From contig JAGKTT010000055.1 in assembly GCA_021153285.1 (NCBI GenBank), positions 1 through 17,919 on the forward strand: a DNA stretch of 17,919 nucleotides. Direction: 5' to 3'. The position numbers and the translations under genes are program-made. The stretch's first letter is position 1. The number at the start of each line of letters is the position of its first letter. This document shows positions 7,492-14,676 of this stretch, piece by piece. The notes beneath the pieces were generated by a model. That model was not told the origin of the DNA. It made no database searches and worked only from the letters and a program-made list of their open reading frames with translations. This DNA comes from Bacteroidia bacterium (lineage in GTDB: Bacteria; Bacteroidota; Bacteroidia; Bacteroidales; UBA932).

Positions 7492-7626
7492 ATGATCAAA
7501 AACACAAATTACGAATCTCCAGAGACTAAGGTTATGGAGATAATGGCAGAGGGAGTGCTCTGTCAGTCAGGTATACCTGGCTACGGCAATGGTTCGTTCG
7601 AAGATTATGATGAAATTGAATGGTAA
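7492..7626 (+). CDS. Small 44-residue peptide of unknown function
   Basis: An ATG-started frame of 44 codons. It begins MIKNTNYESPETKVMEIMAE, continues with a GVLCQSG motif, then a glycine-rich stretch (IPGYGNG) and an acidic tail ending DYDEIEW. It has no signal peptide, membrane segment or lipobox; the single cysteine is at residue 23. I cannot assign it to a named family. From memory, short proteins with a Y-x-x-P start, an EG(V/L)LC-x-SG motif and an acidic or aromatic end occur in Bacteroidales beside exported proteins, but I cannot verify this here. Support for it being real: a near-consensus promoter ~90 bp upstream, a typical A/T-rich start region, a stop just 23 bp before the lipoprotein start, and no overlap with another gene. 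The two genes are probably cotranscribed. Confidence 0.75.
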   Translation: MIKNTNYESPETKVMEIMAEGVLCQSGIPGYGNGSFEDYDEIEW

Positions 7627-7649
7627 TTAACTGCAAAAAAGAAAAGATT

Positions 7650-9569
7650 ATGAAAAGAATTTATTCATTTGTTTTTGCAGCTATTGCTATTCTTTCAGCT
7701 GCATCTTGCCAGAAGGAGATCGTTGCTCCTGAGGCTGATTCTAACGCCACTGCTTTCAGTTTCGTTGCTGAGCGTGAGGCTGAGACAAAGACTACACTCG
7801 TTAACGGTAAGTCCACTTATTGGACTCCAGGTGACAAGGTGTCTGCTATCGACGGAAATGGTGTCGCTGTAACATTCAGCACTGACATTACAGAGAATTC
7901 TTCATCAGCTGTTTTTGCTTGCCCACTTTTCACACTGCCTGAGGACTATACCGTTCACGCCATTTATCCGGACAAGACTGGCGAAAGCGGTTACACATTA
8001 GCAAATGGAGTTATCAAGAATCTTAGAGTAGCTGGTACACAAACTGCTGTAGAGAACAGTTTCGATCCCGCTTATGCAGTAGCATATGCTCAGGGAAAGA
8101 TTGAATCTACGACTGTTCCTCCTACACTTAAATTCAAAAACATCCACTCCCTTGTTAAATTTACAATCGGTGGAGACAAGGCTCCATCCACTGTAAAACT
8201 TGCTCACACAGGATACTATAACCTCGCAGGTCTTTACACTTACAATATCACAACAGGAAGAGTTACCCCTGGCGAAGGTGCTAAAGCGATTACACTGAAA
8301 CCAGCCGATGGAAAAAAATTCGAAGTAGGAAAGACATATTATATCGTAATCATCGGTGGAGTGAATATCAAGGATATGACCCTCTCATTTGATGAAACTG
8401 TTGTCAAGACTGTAGAAGGATACGAAGGAGTCAAATATGCTGATGAGAGCAACAACTGGCTTACTGGTAAGATTCTTAACTTAGGTACAGTTAAGTTCCC
8501 CGCAGAGAATCCGGATCAGGGTGAAACAGAGCCTGCTAACTTCACTGCAACAGCAGTTATGTCAAAGAAGTCAGAGGGATCGACAAGCTATATGACTACA
8601 TTTGGCGGTACAGCTAACGCCGATAGAAACATTGGAATGGATGATGAATATGTTTACATAGCAGAGACTCAAGCTAATCCAGTTCTTTGGAAAATATCTA
8701 TTGCTGACGGTACGGCAAGCAAGATGCCTGTAGGAACAGTTAACGGCGGTGGTACATTTGCACTCGCTTGTCCAAGAGTAATAGAGAATACAGACAACGG
8801 CATTAACGGAGGTAAGGACGTGCTGGCCGTGTGCAATATGGGTCAGGGAACAGCTGTATATCTCTACCTTTACGCAAATGGTATCGAGAATGATCCTGTA
8901 AAGATATCAATGCACCACGATGGTCTTGGTAGAAGACTTGGTGACCAGTTCTCTGTAAGCGGTTCTTTACAGAGCGGATATGCTTGGTTCAAAGAGCAAG
9001 GATCAAACGCTGTTATTTTCAACCAGCTTATCATTACATCAGAGAATATTAATCGTTTTGCAAAAGATGGTATCTGGCCAGACCGCGTAATGCTCAGCAG
9101 TTCAAACACTTCAAGAGGTTCACTATATTTCTATCCAGGTGCAGACTGGTCAAATGCGCTCTATACATCAACAGACGCTTCCGCATATACAGTAAGAGAC
9201 GCTAACACATTGACTAACGACAAACAGACCTATATCGAACAATCTTGGGAAAACAACGCAAACTTTGCTGGCTGTCACGGATTCAACTTCTTCAAGGTAG
9301 GCGACAGAAATTACATTGCATATACAAAGTACAGCGACCAGACTCTATACATCATCAATGGTACTGCAAATGCAGCAGGAGTTAAGGCAGCGCTTGAAGC
9401 AAACGATGTGGTTTGGTCAGCAAAAATTGCTGCTGATGGAAATGGTTGCTACTCTGGTAACAGCGGTGCCGACTGTGCCGTACGCACACTTGATGATGGT
9501 TCTGTCCTTGTAGCAGGTCACATACAGAATGTCGGAGTAGTTGTATTTAAACTTACACTCAACAACTAA
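7650..9569 (+). CDS. Fimbrillin-like surface lipoprotein with propeller-like C-terminus
   Basis: A 639-residue predicted lipoprotein. The start at 7650 gives a clean signal peptide with lipobox SAAS-C20, followed by QKE. A frame open from 7620 would add ten polar residues before it. Residues ~35-250 resemble the Mfa-like/fimbrillin N-terminal fold of Bacteroidales (ETKTTLVNGKSTYWTPGDKV, then TVHAIYP). From about residue 300 a second part has repeated short segments such as YVYIAETQANPVLWKISI, TAVYLYLYANG and QTLYIINGTANAAG. These suggest beta-propeller blades, as in DUF-type Bacteroides lipoproteins, though I cannot fix the family. It probably sits on the cell surface, perhaps in adhesion or glycan binding. 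Synonymous codons look more A/T-rich than in the flanking core genes. A strong terminator follows the stop. Confidence 0.82.
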   Translation: MKRIYSFVFAAIAILSAASCQKEIVAPEADSNATAFSFVAEREAETKTTLVNGKSTYWTPGDKVSAIDGNGVAVTFSTDITENSSSAVFACPLFTLPEDYTVHAIYPDKTGESGYTLANGVIKNLRVAGTQTAVENSFDPAYAVAYAQGKIESTTVPPTLKFKNIHSLVKFTIGGDKAPSTVKLAHTGYYNLAGLYTYNITTGRVTPGEGAKAITLKPADGKKFEVGKTYYIVIIGGVNIKDMTLSFDETVVKTVEGYEGVKYADESNNWLTGKILNLGTVKFPAENPDQGETEPANFTATAVMSKKSEGSTSYMTTFGGTANADRNIGMDDEYVYIAETQANPVLWKISIADGTASKMPVGTVNGGGTFALACPRVIENTDNGINGGKDVLAVCNMGQGTAVYLYLYANGIENDPVKISMHHDGLGRRLGDQFSVSGSLQSGYAWFKEQGSNAVIFNQLIITSENINRFAKDGIWPDRVMLSSSNTSRGSLYFYPGADWSNALYTSTDASAYTVRDANTLTNDKQTYIEQSWENNANFAGCHGFNFFKVGDRNYIAYTKYSDQTLYIINGTANAAGVKAALEANDVVWSAKIAADGNGCYSGNSGADCAVRTLDDGSVLVAGHIQNVGVVVFKLTLNN

Positions 9570-9590
9570 TCCTTAGAAAAATCAATCTAG

Positions 9591-9625
9591 AAAAAGAACA
9601 TCGGAATCCCGATGTTCTTTTTTTT
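9591..9625 (+). terminator. Intrinsic terminator after the lipoprotein gene
   Basis: GAACATCGG (9596-9604) pairs perfectly with CCGATGTTC (9609-9617) across a 4-nt loop. Eight T residues follow (9618-9625), and five A residues precede the stem and extend it. It lies 22 bp after the lipoprotein stop codon. Confidence 0.9.
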
Positions 9626-9852
9626 CACTCACTCTTTGATGATATATTAGAAAATTGGAGCTGATAAAAAGATAAAAAAAGTTCAAAAAGGATAAAAAAG
9701 AGAAAAACTTTACATCAAAAAGAGAAAAATGTGCAGGAGAAGGGTTGAATCTTCTTGATTTTTTGCTCAATTTTGTCGGTAGGAAGGAGAGCAAAGCATA
9801 TAAGTTTTTTATGGCCAAACCAGGCTTAAGTTTAACGATTAATAAAATTTAT
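9626..9852. other. A-rich intergenic stretch before the nuclease gene
   Basis: Positions ~9650-9730 are low-complexity, with repeated GATAAAAA-like units and AGAGAAAAA. No full TAnnTTTG box is present; the closest is TAAGTTTA near 9829-9836. Open reading in frame with the nuclease continues upstream to a TTG at 9745 and an ATG at 9811, but those extra residues do not look like the family. Confidence 0.45.
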
Positions 9853-10731
9853 ATGCTGAAAGAGTTTAAATACGCAGACCTGCTTGACGATGAAGTCTTC
9901 AAGCTGGTATTCGGGCGAGAGTCCAGCAAGGATGTAATGATAGAATTCTTGAATCTGGTAATAGATGACAGAAGAATTGTCGACCTTGAGTTTATGGACA
10001 AGGAGATGAAGGCGGTGGATCGCAACAAGAAGGATTCCACCTACGATATGTTCTGCAAGACTGATGACGGATCAAGAATCATCGTTGAAGTGCAAAGACG
10101 TAAACAGCCGTTTTATCCGGAAAGGGCGTTGTACTACTCGACATTTCAAATCCAGCATCAAGTGGATTCAGGTTCGGAAAACTATGATTTCCTTCCTGTA
10201 TATGTCATTAACATTCTGGACTTCAACATAAAGCAAAACAATGAGAATCCTAATGTAAAGACCATATACAGACTGTATGAACGAGATAGTCACAGTATAC
10301 TCACAGACAGACTCACATTTGTTTTCATTGAATTAAAGAAGTTCAATAAAAAGCTTGAAGAGCTGAATGGCAACATACTTGATGGTATATATTTCTGCTT
10401 GAAGAATATGCCATCACTGACAAAAAGGCCAGTTCTTCTTGACAATGAGATTTTTAAGAAGATATTCAGAATAGCTGAATTAGTGAATATGGATGCGGAT
10501 ACCCGCCTTAAAGTAATTAACAAGATGACAACTGAAAGAGATTTAAGAAATCAGATGGCATATGCCAGACAAGAAGCCATCGAAGAAGGCTTGGCGGAAG
10601 GTTTAGCAAAAGGTTTAGCAAAAGGTAGAGCAGAAATGGCAACAAAACTGCTGGCCAAGGGAATGAGTGTTGAAGATATAGCGGAAGTGACAGAAATGTC
10701 AATAGACGAGATACTTAATCTTCACAAGTAA
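9853..10731 (+). CDS. Rpn-family PD-(D/E)XK nuclease ('transposase')
   Basis: A 292-residue protein of the Rpn/PDDEXK_2 family, DNA endonucleases linked to recombination and often annotated as transposases. The start at 9853 is chosen because the family usually begins with a stretch like MLKEFKYADLLDDEVFKLVFG. The catalytic core is visible: D65 in STYDMF, then E79-V-Q81 in IIVEVQRRKQPFYPERALYY, where Gln replaces the usual Lys, as is common in this family. The C-terminus has (E/K)-G-(L/R)-A repeats encoded by four 12-bp units (10588-10635), then an MSVEDIAEVTEMSIDEI helix pair also typical of the family. It stands alone between two terminators. It may be mobile-element cargo, but no terminal repeats were found around it. 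Confidence 0.88.
   Translation: MLKEFKYADLLDDEVFKLVFGRESSKDVMIEFLNLVIDDRRIVDLEFMDKEMKAVDRNKKDSTYDMFCKTDDGSRIIVEVQRRKQPFYPERALYYSTFQIQHQVDSGSENYDFLPVYVINILDFNIKQNNENPNVKTIYRLYERDSHSILTDRLTFVFIELKKFNKKLEELNGNILDGIYFCLKNMPSLTKRPVLLDNEIFKKIFRIAELVNMDADTRLKVINKMTTERDLRNQMAYARQEAIEEGLAEGLAKGLAKGRAEMATKLLAKGMSVEDIAEVTEMSIDEILNLHK
10588..10635 (+). repeat. Four in-frame 12-bp units in the nuclease gene
   Basis: Units at 10588-10599, 10600-10611, 10612-10623 and 10624-10635. The middle two are identical (GGTTTAGCAAAA); the outer two are diverged. Each encodes four residues of the pattern G-(L/R)-A-(E/K). Gain or loss of units would keep the reading frame. Confidence 0.75.
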
Positions 10732-10742
10732 ATTTACGAAAA

Positions 10743-10774
10743 TCAGCCGCATATTCAATCGAATATACGGCTGA
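10743..10774. terminator. Hairpin between convergent nuclease and hpf genes
   Basis: TCAGCCG (10743-10749) pairs with CGGCTGA (10768-10774) and ATATTC (10751-10756) with GAATAT (10761-10766), with one mismatch and a 4-nt loop. On the minus strand TTTTCG follows the stem, so it could end the hpf operon. On the plus strand the following bases are only moderately A/T-rich. It is probably a shared terminator for both convergent units. Confidence 0.6.
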
Positions 10775-10793
10775 CAATCAAGCGATTTAAATT

Positions 10794-11084
10794 TTATTCT
10801 GCTCTTTTCTCCTTTTCCTTTACAAGTTTCTCCTTGAGAATGTCCGCGCAGTCGACTACTGCGTCTTCGAAGGTCTTTGCATTCTTCTCTACCACGATGG
10901 TGCGGCCAGGGATTGCGACCTGAACTTTCACACATTTGTTCTCGTGGTCTGGAAGCAATGAAAGCGCTACATCCACTCCTGTTACTGCATCGTAGAACTT
11001 CTCGATACGAGAGAATTTCTTGTCAATAAAGTCCAACAGTTTCTGATCTGCATTGAACTTGATGCTCTGAACTCTAATCTCCAT
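10794..11084 (-). CDS. hpf: Ribosome hibernation-promoting factor, short form
   Basis: A 96-residue protein of the HPF/RaiA (S30AE) family, which binds the 30S decoding region and keeps idle ribosomes inactive. The fold is recognisable from MEIRVQSIKFNADQKLLDFI at the N-terminus, through EKFYDAVTGVDVALSL, to KTFEDAVVDCADILKEKLVK at the C-terminus. It lacks the dimerisation tail of long HPF. Its start codon lies inside the 3' end of the recombinase gene (11-bp overlap), preceded by GGAGG five bases upstream (11094-11090), an unusually good Shine-Dalgarno sequence for this phylum. That may allow strong expression from within the operon. It is the last gene of the minus-strand operon. Confidence 0.93.
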   Translation of the reverse strand: MEIRVQSIKFNADQKLLDFIDKKFSRIEKFYDAVTGVDVALSLLPDHENKCVKVQVAIPGRTIVVEKNAKTFEDAVVDCADILKEKLVKEKEKRAE

Positions 11085-11838
11085 TTTTACCTCCGTTTTT
11101 TGCCCTTGGGTGGGCTGATTTATAAATATGCTTCAGCCGGGCGATATCCGTGTGGGTATAAACCTGAGTTGCCGCCAAGGAGGAGTGACCAAGCATTTCC
11201 TTGATGGAATGGATGTTCGTATCCTCGTTAAGAAGTTCAGTGGCGAGAGAATGACGGAGGACGTGCGGAGATTTTCTTCCCGTTATGCCCTTGACATCAC
11301 TCAGCTCGCTCTTCACTACCCTGTCCACATACGCAGGATAAAGGGATTTACCTTTATATGTGATCAGAAGCGGCTCTTTCAAAGACCTTTTCCCACCGCA
11401 GCTTTCCGTATCCCAGCCAGCCTTGAATGTCTCAAGATCCTGTAAATCATCCTGTTCTGATATACGATTGAAATATTCTTCCATAGCCTGCTTCCTGAAA
11501 TATACCGGCAGACGCTTTTCTACCTTAGGCTTGGTAACCAGCCGGACAGGATTGGATTTCAGCACCCCTTCCTTCATCAGGTAGCGGCAGAAGCTGCTGA
11601 GGGCGGAGAGATGGAGGCCGACTGTTCTTGCTGACAAGCCTTCTTCCATCAGAGCGACTTCGTATTGTCTGATTTCCGAGCGGTTCAGAGAAGCTATAAG
11701 AACGGTATCATCGACTGATTCAGACTTGTGAATAAGACGCAGATAGTTCTTCAGAGCGTCTGCGTAGATATTGACTGTCCTGGAGGAATAGCGGCGGATG
11801 TCTCTGATGTAGGCTATGTATTTCGCAATGAAACTCAT
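11074..11838 (-). CDS. XerC-like tyrosine recombinase with a central deletion
   Basis: A 254-residue protein related to XerC/XerD and other tyrosine recombinases. The N-terminal SAM-like DNA-binding domain (residues 1-105) looks complete, with ARTVGLHLSALSSFCRYLMK and NPVRLVTKPKVEKRLPVY. The C-terminal catalytic end is also present: H192-xx-R195, H218 in MLGHSS and the nucleophile Y227 in AATQVYTH. Between residues ~121 and 155, however, the usual ~50-60-residue segment with the ATGLRISEL-type Arg-I helix and the beta-hairpin lysine is missing. That makes the protein about 45 residues shorter than normal (~295-305). The frame is open throughout. Strand cleavage is therefore doubtful. Its start overlaps the cca stop (ATGA) and its end overlaps hpf. 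Confidence 0.85.
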   Translation of the reverse strand: MSFIAKYIAYIRDIRRYSSRTVNIYADALKNYLRLIHKSESVDDTVLIASLNRSEIRQYEVALMEEGLSARTVGLHLSALSSFCRYLMKEGVLKSNPVRLVTKPKVEKRLPVYFRKQAMEEYFNRISEQDDLQDLETFKAGWDTESCGGKRSLKEPLLITYKGKSLYPAYVDRVVKSELSDVKGITGRKSPHVLRHSLATELLNEDTNIHSIKEMLGHSSLAATQVYTHTDIARLKHIYKSAHPRAKNGGKNGD

Positions 11839-13346
11839 TTCACCGGGAACATTCCGAGTTCGGCTGCCTTTTCGCGCATAAGGGCATCGGCAGCTTCGAA
11901 AGTATTTTCAATCTGACCGTCCAGTATGGCATTCTTTACATATTCCTTAAGCTGGCCTATGGTATTGCAAGGCTCAATGCCGAAGAGATCCATAACATAA
12001 TCCCCGGTAATAGGATTCTTGAAATTCCTTATGGCATCCTTTGCCTCGACTTCTACAAGCTTGGTCTTGACGAGTTCGAAATTCGCGTGAAGGCGGGCTA
12101 CCTTGCGTGGATTCTTCGATGTGATGTCGGCATTGCAAAGCAGCATAAGGTCATCAATATCATTGCCCGCGTCGAAGAGAAGTCTGCGGACTGCTGAATC
12201 TGTAACTTCTTCTGTGACAAGGGCAATCGGTCTCAAATGAAGTCCTACCAGCTTCTGGACATATTTCATCTTCTCATTCAGAGGCATCTTCAGTCCCTGG
12301 AAGATTTTCGGAATCCACCTTGCTCCCACCACTTCGTGTCCGTGGAAAGTCCAGCCGAGTGCAGGATCATATCTCTTGGTGGCAGGCTTGGCAATATCGT
12401 GAAGAAGTGCAGCCCAGCGCAGCCATACATTCGGCTCAGTACGTACCTTCTCTACCTCTACCCCATCCTCGTAAATGAAATCTTTCAGACGTCCCTCAGA
12501 AATTGCCTGGATTTCAAGTGCAGCTACATTGTCCAGAACTTCAAGCGTGTGGGAGAAATTCTCCTTATGTCCCTTTCCGTCGACATTTTCCACTCCTTTT
12601 AGCTTGGCAAGCTGAGGGAGTACATAATCAAGAAGTCCGGTCTCATCAAGAAGACGGAATCCGATGGAAGGCTTGGATGTGACGAGAATCTTATTCAGTT
12701 CCTCAACAATCCTTTCCTTGGAGAGAATCTCCATACGTTCACGGTTGCGGTGTATTGACTCCAGAGACTCAGGAACGATATTGAACTGCTGGTTTTCATT
12801 GGAAAGCTTGGTGGCGAATCTTATTGCCCTTACCATTCTGAGCGGATCGTCGCTGTAGGTAGTGTCCGGATCGAGAGGAGTGCGGATTATGCCAGCCGCA
12901 AGGTCGCGTATGCCTCCGAACGGGTCCACCAATGCCCCGAAATCCTCCTTCTGGAGGCTGAATGCCATCGCATTGATAGTGAAGTCTCTTCTGAGCTGAT
13001 CGTCTTCCAATGTGCCGTCCTCGACAATAGGCTTGCGCGAGTCACGGCGGTATGACTCCTTGCGGGCACCGACGAATTCGACTTCGATTCCCTTGTATCT
13101 GAGCATCGCTGTTCCGAAGTTCTTGAAGACTGAGACATTGCTGCGGACCTTCTCCCCTACCGCTTGCGCGAGTTCGATTCCGCTGCCTTCGACTACAATG
13201 TCAATATCTTTGCTCGGACGACCGAGGAAGCAGTCACGTACATAGCCTCCGATTACAAAGGCACGGACGCCTTTTTCGGCTGCGGCTTCGGAAACTATTG
13301 AAAAGATCCTGTGATCGAGAAAGCCTTGTGTTATTGTTGCTGACAT
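11835..13346 (-). CDS. cca: CCA tRNA nucleotidyltransferase with HD domain
   Basis: A 503-residue cytoplasmic enzyme that adds or repairs the 3'-CCA end of tRNAs. The class II polymerase head is clear: the nucleotide-binding GGYVRD (33-38), metal-binding DID (D47, D49), and RRDFTINAM, followed by the DDPLRMVRAIRFA neck. An HD-type phosphohydrolase region follows (NFSHTLEVLDN and LLHDIAKP), as in many bacterial Cca proteins. The length is normal. The start at 13346 overlaps the upstream nuclease-domain gene by 16 bp, and the stop overlaps the recombinase start in an ATGA, so translation is probably coupled along the operon. Confidence 0.95.
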   Translation of the reverse strand: MSATITQGFLDHRIFSIVSEAAAEKGVRAFVIGGYVRDCFLGRPSKDIDIVVEGSGIELAQAVGEKVRSNVSVFKNFGTAMLRYKGIEVEFVGARKESYRRDSRKPIVEDGTLEDDQLRRDFTINAMAFSLQKEDFGALVDPFGGIRDLAAGIIRTPLDPDTTYSDDPLRMVRAIRFATKLSNENQQFNIVPESLESIHRNRERMEILSKERIVEELNKILVTSKPSIGFRLLDETGLLDYVLPQLAKLKGVENVDGKGHKENFSHTLEVLDNVAALEIQAISEGRLKDFIYEDGVEVEKVRTEPNVWLRWAALLHDIAKPATKRYDPALGWTFHGHEVVGARWIPKIFQGLKMPLNEKMKYVQKLVGLHLRPIALVTEEVTDSAVRRLLFDAGNDIDDLMLLCNADITSKNPRKVARLHANFELVKTKLVEVEAKDAIRNFKNPITGDYVMDLFGIEPCNTIGQLKEYVKNAILDGQIENTFEAADALMREKAAELGMFPVK

Positions 13347-13744
13347 AGCATTTCAGTATATGTCGGGACTGTATCGATGAATTCGAATCCATCTGAATTC
13401 CTCCTGCAGATGAATGTCTTGGTCCCGTTGGTTATGATCATATATTTTACTTCCAGAACGATATTGTACCTTATGGCCTGATCCAGAACCTCTTGAGTGA
13501 GAGCTACTTCCGGCCTTTTGCATTCGACGACCATCAGAGGTCTGGCACTGCGGTCATATACAAGGATGTCGGCTCTGAGCTGCTTGCCGGCAAGACGGAA
13601 GCCAACTTCGCTCATCATCATATGCATCGGTATCTGCATCTGCTCGGACAGGACACGGATACACCATTGACGCACCTGCTCTTCTGGAGTAAGTGCCACC
13701 TCTTTTTTGCGCAGAGGGTCCCATATGGTGCGGCTAGTGGTCAT
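13331..13744 (-). CDS. Stand-alone HsdR-N-like PD-(D/E)XK domain protein
   Basis: A 137-residue protein matching the N-terminal nuclease domain of type I restriction R subunits (HSDR_N_2 type), without the helicase/translocase part. The start at 13744 (MTTSRTIWDPLRKKEVALTP) is preferred because a longer frame from 13843 would run through the divergent promoter region. The nuclease-type core is present: E46, D59 in RADILVYD and E74-C-K76 in MVVECKRP. QEVLDQAIRYN and IITNGTKTFIC are also typical of the family. There are no hsdM or hsdS genes here, so it is not an active type I system. Small proteins like this are common in Bacteroidota next to core genes, with unknown function. It is the first gene of the cca-recombinase-hpf operon. 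Confidence 0.85.
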   Translation of the reverse strand: MTTSRTIWDPLRKKEVALTPEEQVRQWCIRVLSEQMQIPMHMMMSEVGFRLAGKQLRADILVYDRSARPLMVVECKRPEVALTQEVLDQAIRYNIVLEVKYMIITNGTKTFICRRNSDGFEFIDTVPTYTEMLCQQQ

Positions 13745-13971
13745 ATTCGTTCTGCAACTTGCAAATATAGTCAAAAGTTCAGAGATTCTTACGATTGAGC
13801 CCGAAAGATTCAAGGAGGAGCTTAAGCCACTGCCACACAACACATTCCCAATCCCTCGTGCCGCACAAAGGGGAGCACGTAGGCAAAGTAAGACACTAAA
13901 GGTCAGAGGATTACACTCCTCCGCACAAAATACGAAATACTTTTGTAACTTTGCGGTCTAAAACTAAGTCT
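13745..13971. promoter_or_regulatory. Divergent promoter region
   Basis: For the minus-strand operon, TATATTTGC (13769-13761) fits TAnnTTTG, 17 bp before the start at 13744. For the plus-strand rluA-type gene, TAACTTTGC (13946-13954) also fits, 18 bp before its ATG. Neither has a convincing -33 box at the usual spacing. No other structure was recognised in the ~180 bases between them. Confidence 0.5.
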
Positions 13972-14676
13972 ATGGCAAAAGGTAGGAAAAGAAACGACGA
14001 TCTTCAGATCGTGTACGAAGATCAATGGCTGATCATAGTGAACAAGCCGAGCGGGCTGCTGAGTATGTCCACCGGAAAACAGGGAGAGGACACGGCTTAT
14101 GCCAGGGTCTTCGATTATGCGGGAAAGATTTTCATAGTCCATAGACTAGACCGTGATACTTCGGGACTTCTGGTATTCGCTAAGGACGAGGAAACCAAGA
14201 TATCACTACAGAGCAATTGGGAGGAAGCTGTGCAGGAAAGAGGCTACGTTGCCTTGCTCGAAGGAAAGATAGAGGACGAGGAAGGCTGGATCGAGAGCTG
14301 GCTGTACGAGTGCAAGAAATCTCTTAAGGTATATTGCTATGAGCTGGGGCCGAAGGACACTCCGGAAAAGCCGCCACGCAAGGACTGGCAGTTTGCCGCG
14401 ACTCACTGCAAAAGACTGGGATACAGGGAGATAGACGGAATGCCTTACACAATGGTCCAGTTCCGGCTGGAAACCGGCAGAAAGAACCAGATCCGCACTC
14501 ACAGCCAATGGATCGGACATCCTGTGGCAGGTGACAGAAAATACGGTGCAGAGTCCAATCCTATCGGACGTCTGGCACTGCACGCTGAGGTTCTGTCATT
14601 CATCCATCCTTGGACAGGAAAGACAATGAGATTTACGGCGAGAGTGCCTAAGGCATTCGGGGAAGACCTTCATTGA
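13972..14676 (+). CDS. RluA-family RNA pseudouridine synthase
   Basis: A 234-residue enzyme that converts specific uridines in rRNA or tRNA to pseudouridine. The family signature HRLDRDTSGLLVFAK is present, with catalytic D60; the N-terminal NKPSGLLS and the C-terminal LETGRKNQIRTH and HPVAGDRKYG motifs are also typical. There is no S4 RNA-binding domain. The target base cannot be told from the sequence. The start at 13972 (MAKGRKRND) is preferred over a TTG at 13951, which lies inside the -7 box. The last 29 bp overlap the convergent, truncated glycosyltransferase. The C-terminus looks normal, so this gene appears intact. Confidence 0.92.
   Translation: MAKGRKRNDDLQIVYEDQWLIIVNKPSGLLSMSTGKQGEDTAYARVFDYAGKIFIVHRLDRDTSGLLVFAKDEETKISLQSNWEEAVQERGYVALLEGKIEDEEGWIESWLYECKKSLKVYCYELGPKDTPEKPPRKDWQFAATHCKRLGYREIDGMPYTMVQFRLETGRKNQIRTHSQWIGHPVAGDRKYGAESNPIGRLALHAEVLSFIHPWTGKTMRFTARVPKAFGEDLH

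Noticed and set aside
9626..10780. The Rpn gene as part of an insertion sequence with terminal inverted repeats
   Set aside because: The hairpins on either side are terminators unrelated to each other in sequence. No matching inverted ends or target duplication could be found by eye.
13331..13744. An active type I restriction system
   Set aside because: Only the small N-terminal nuclease domain is present. There is no translocase, methylase or specificity gene in the window.
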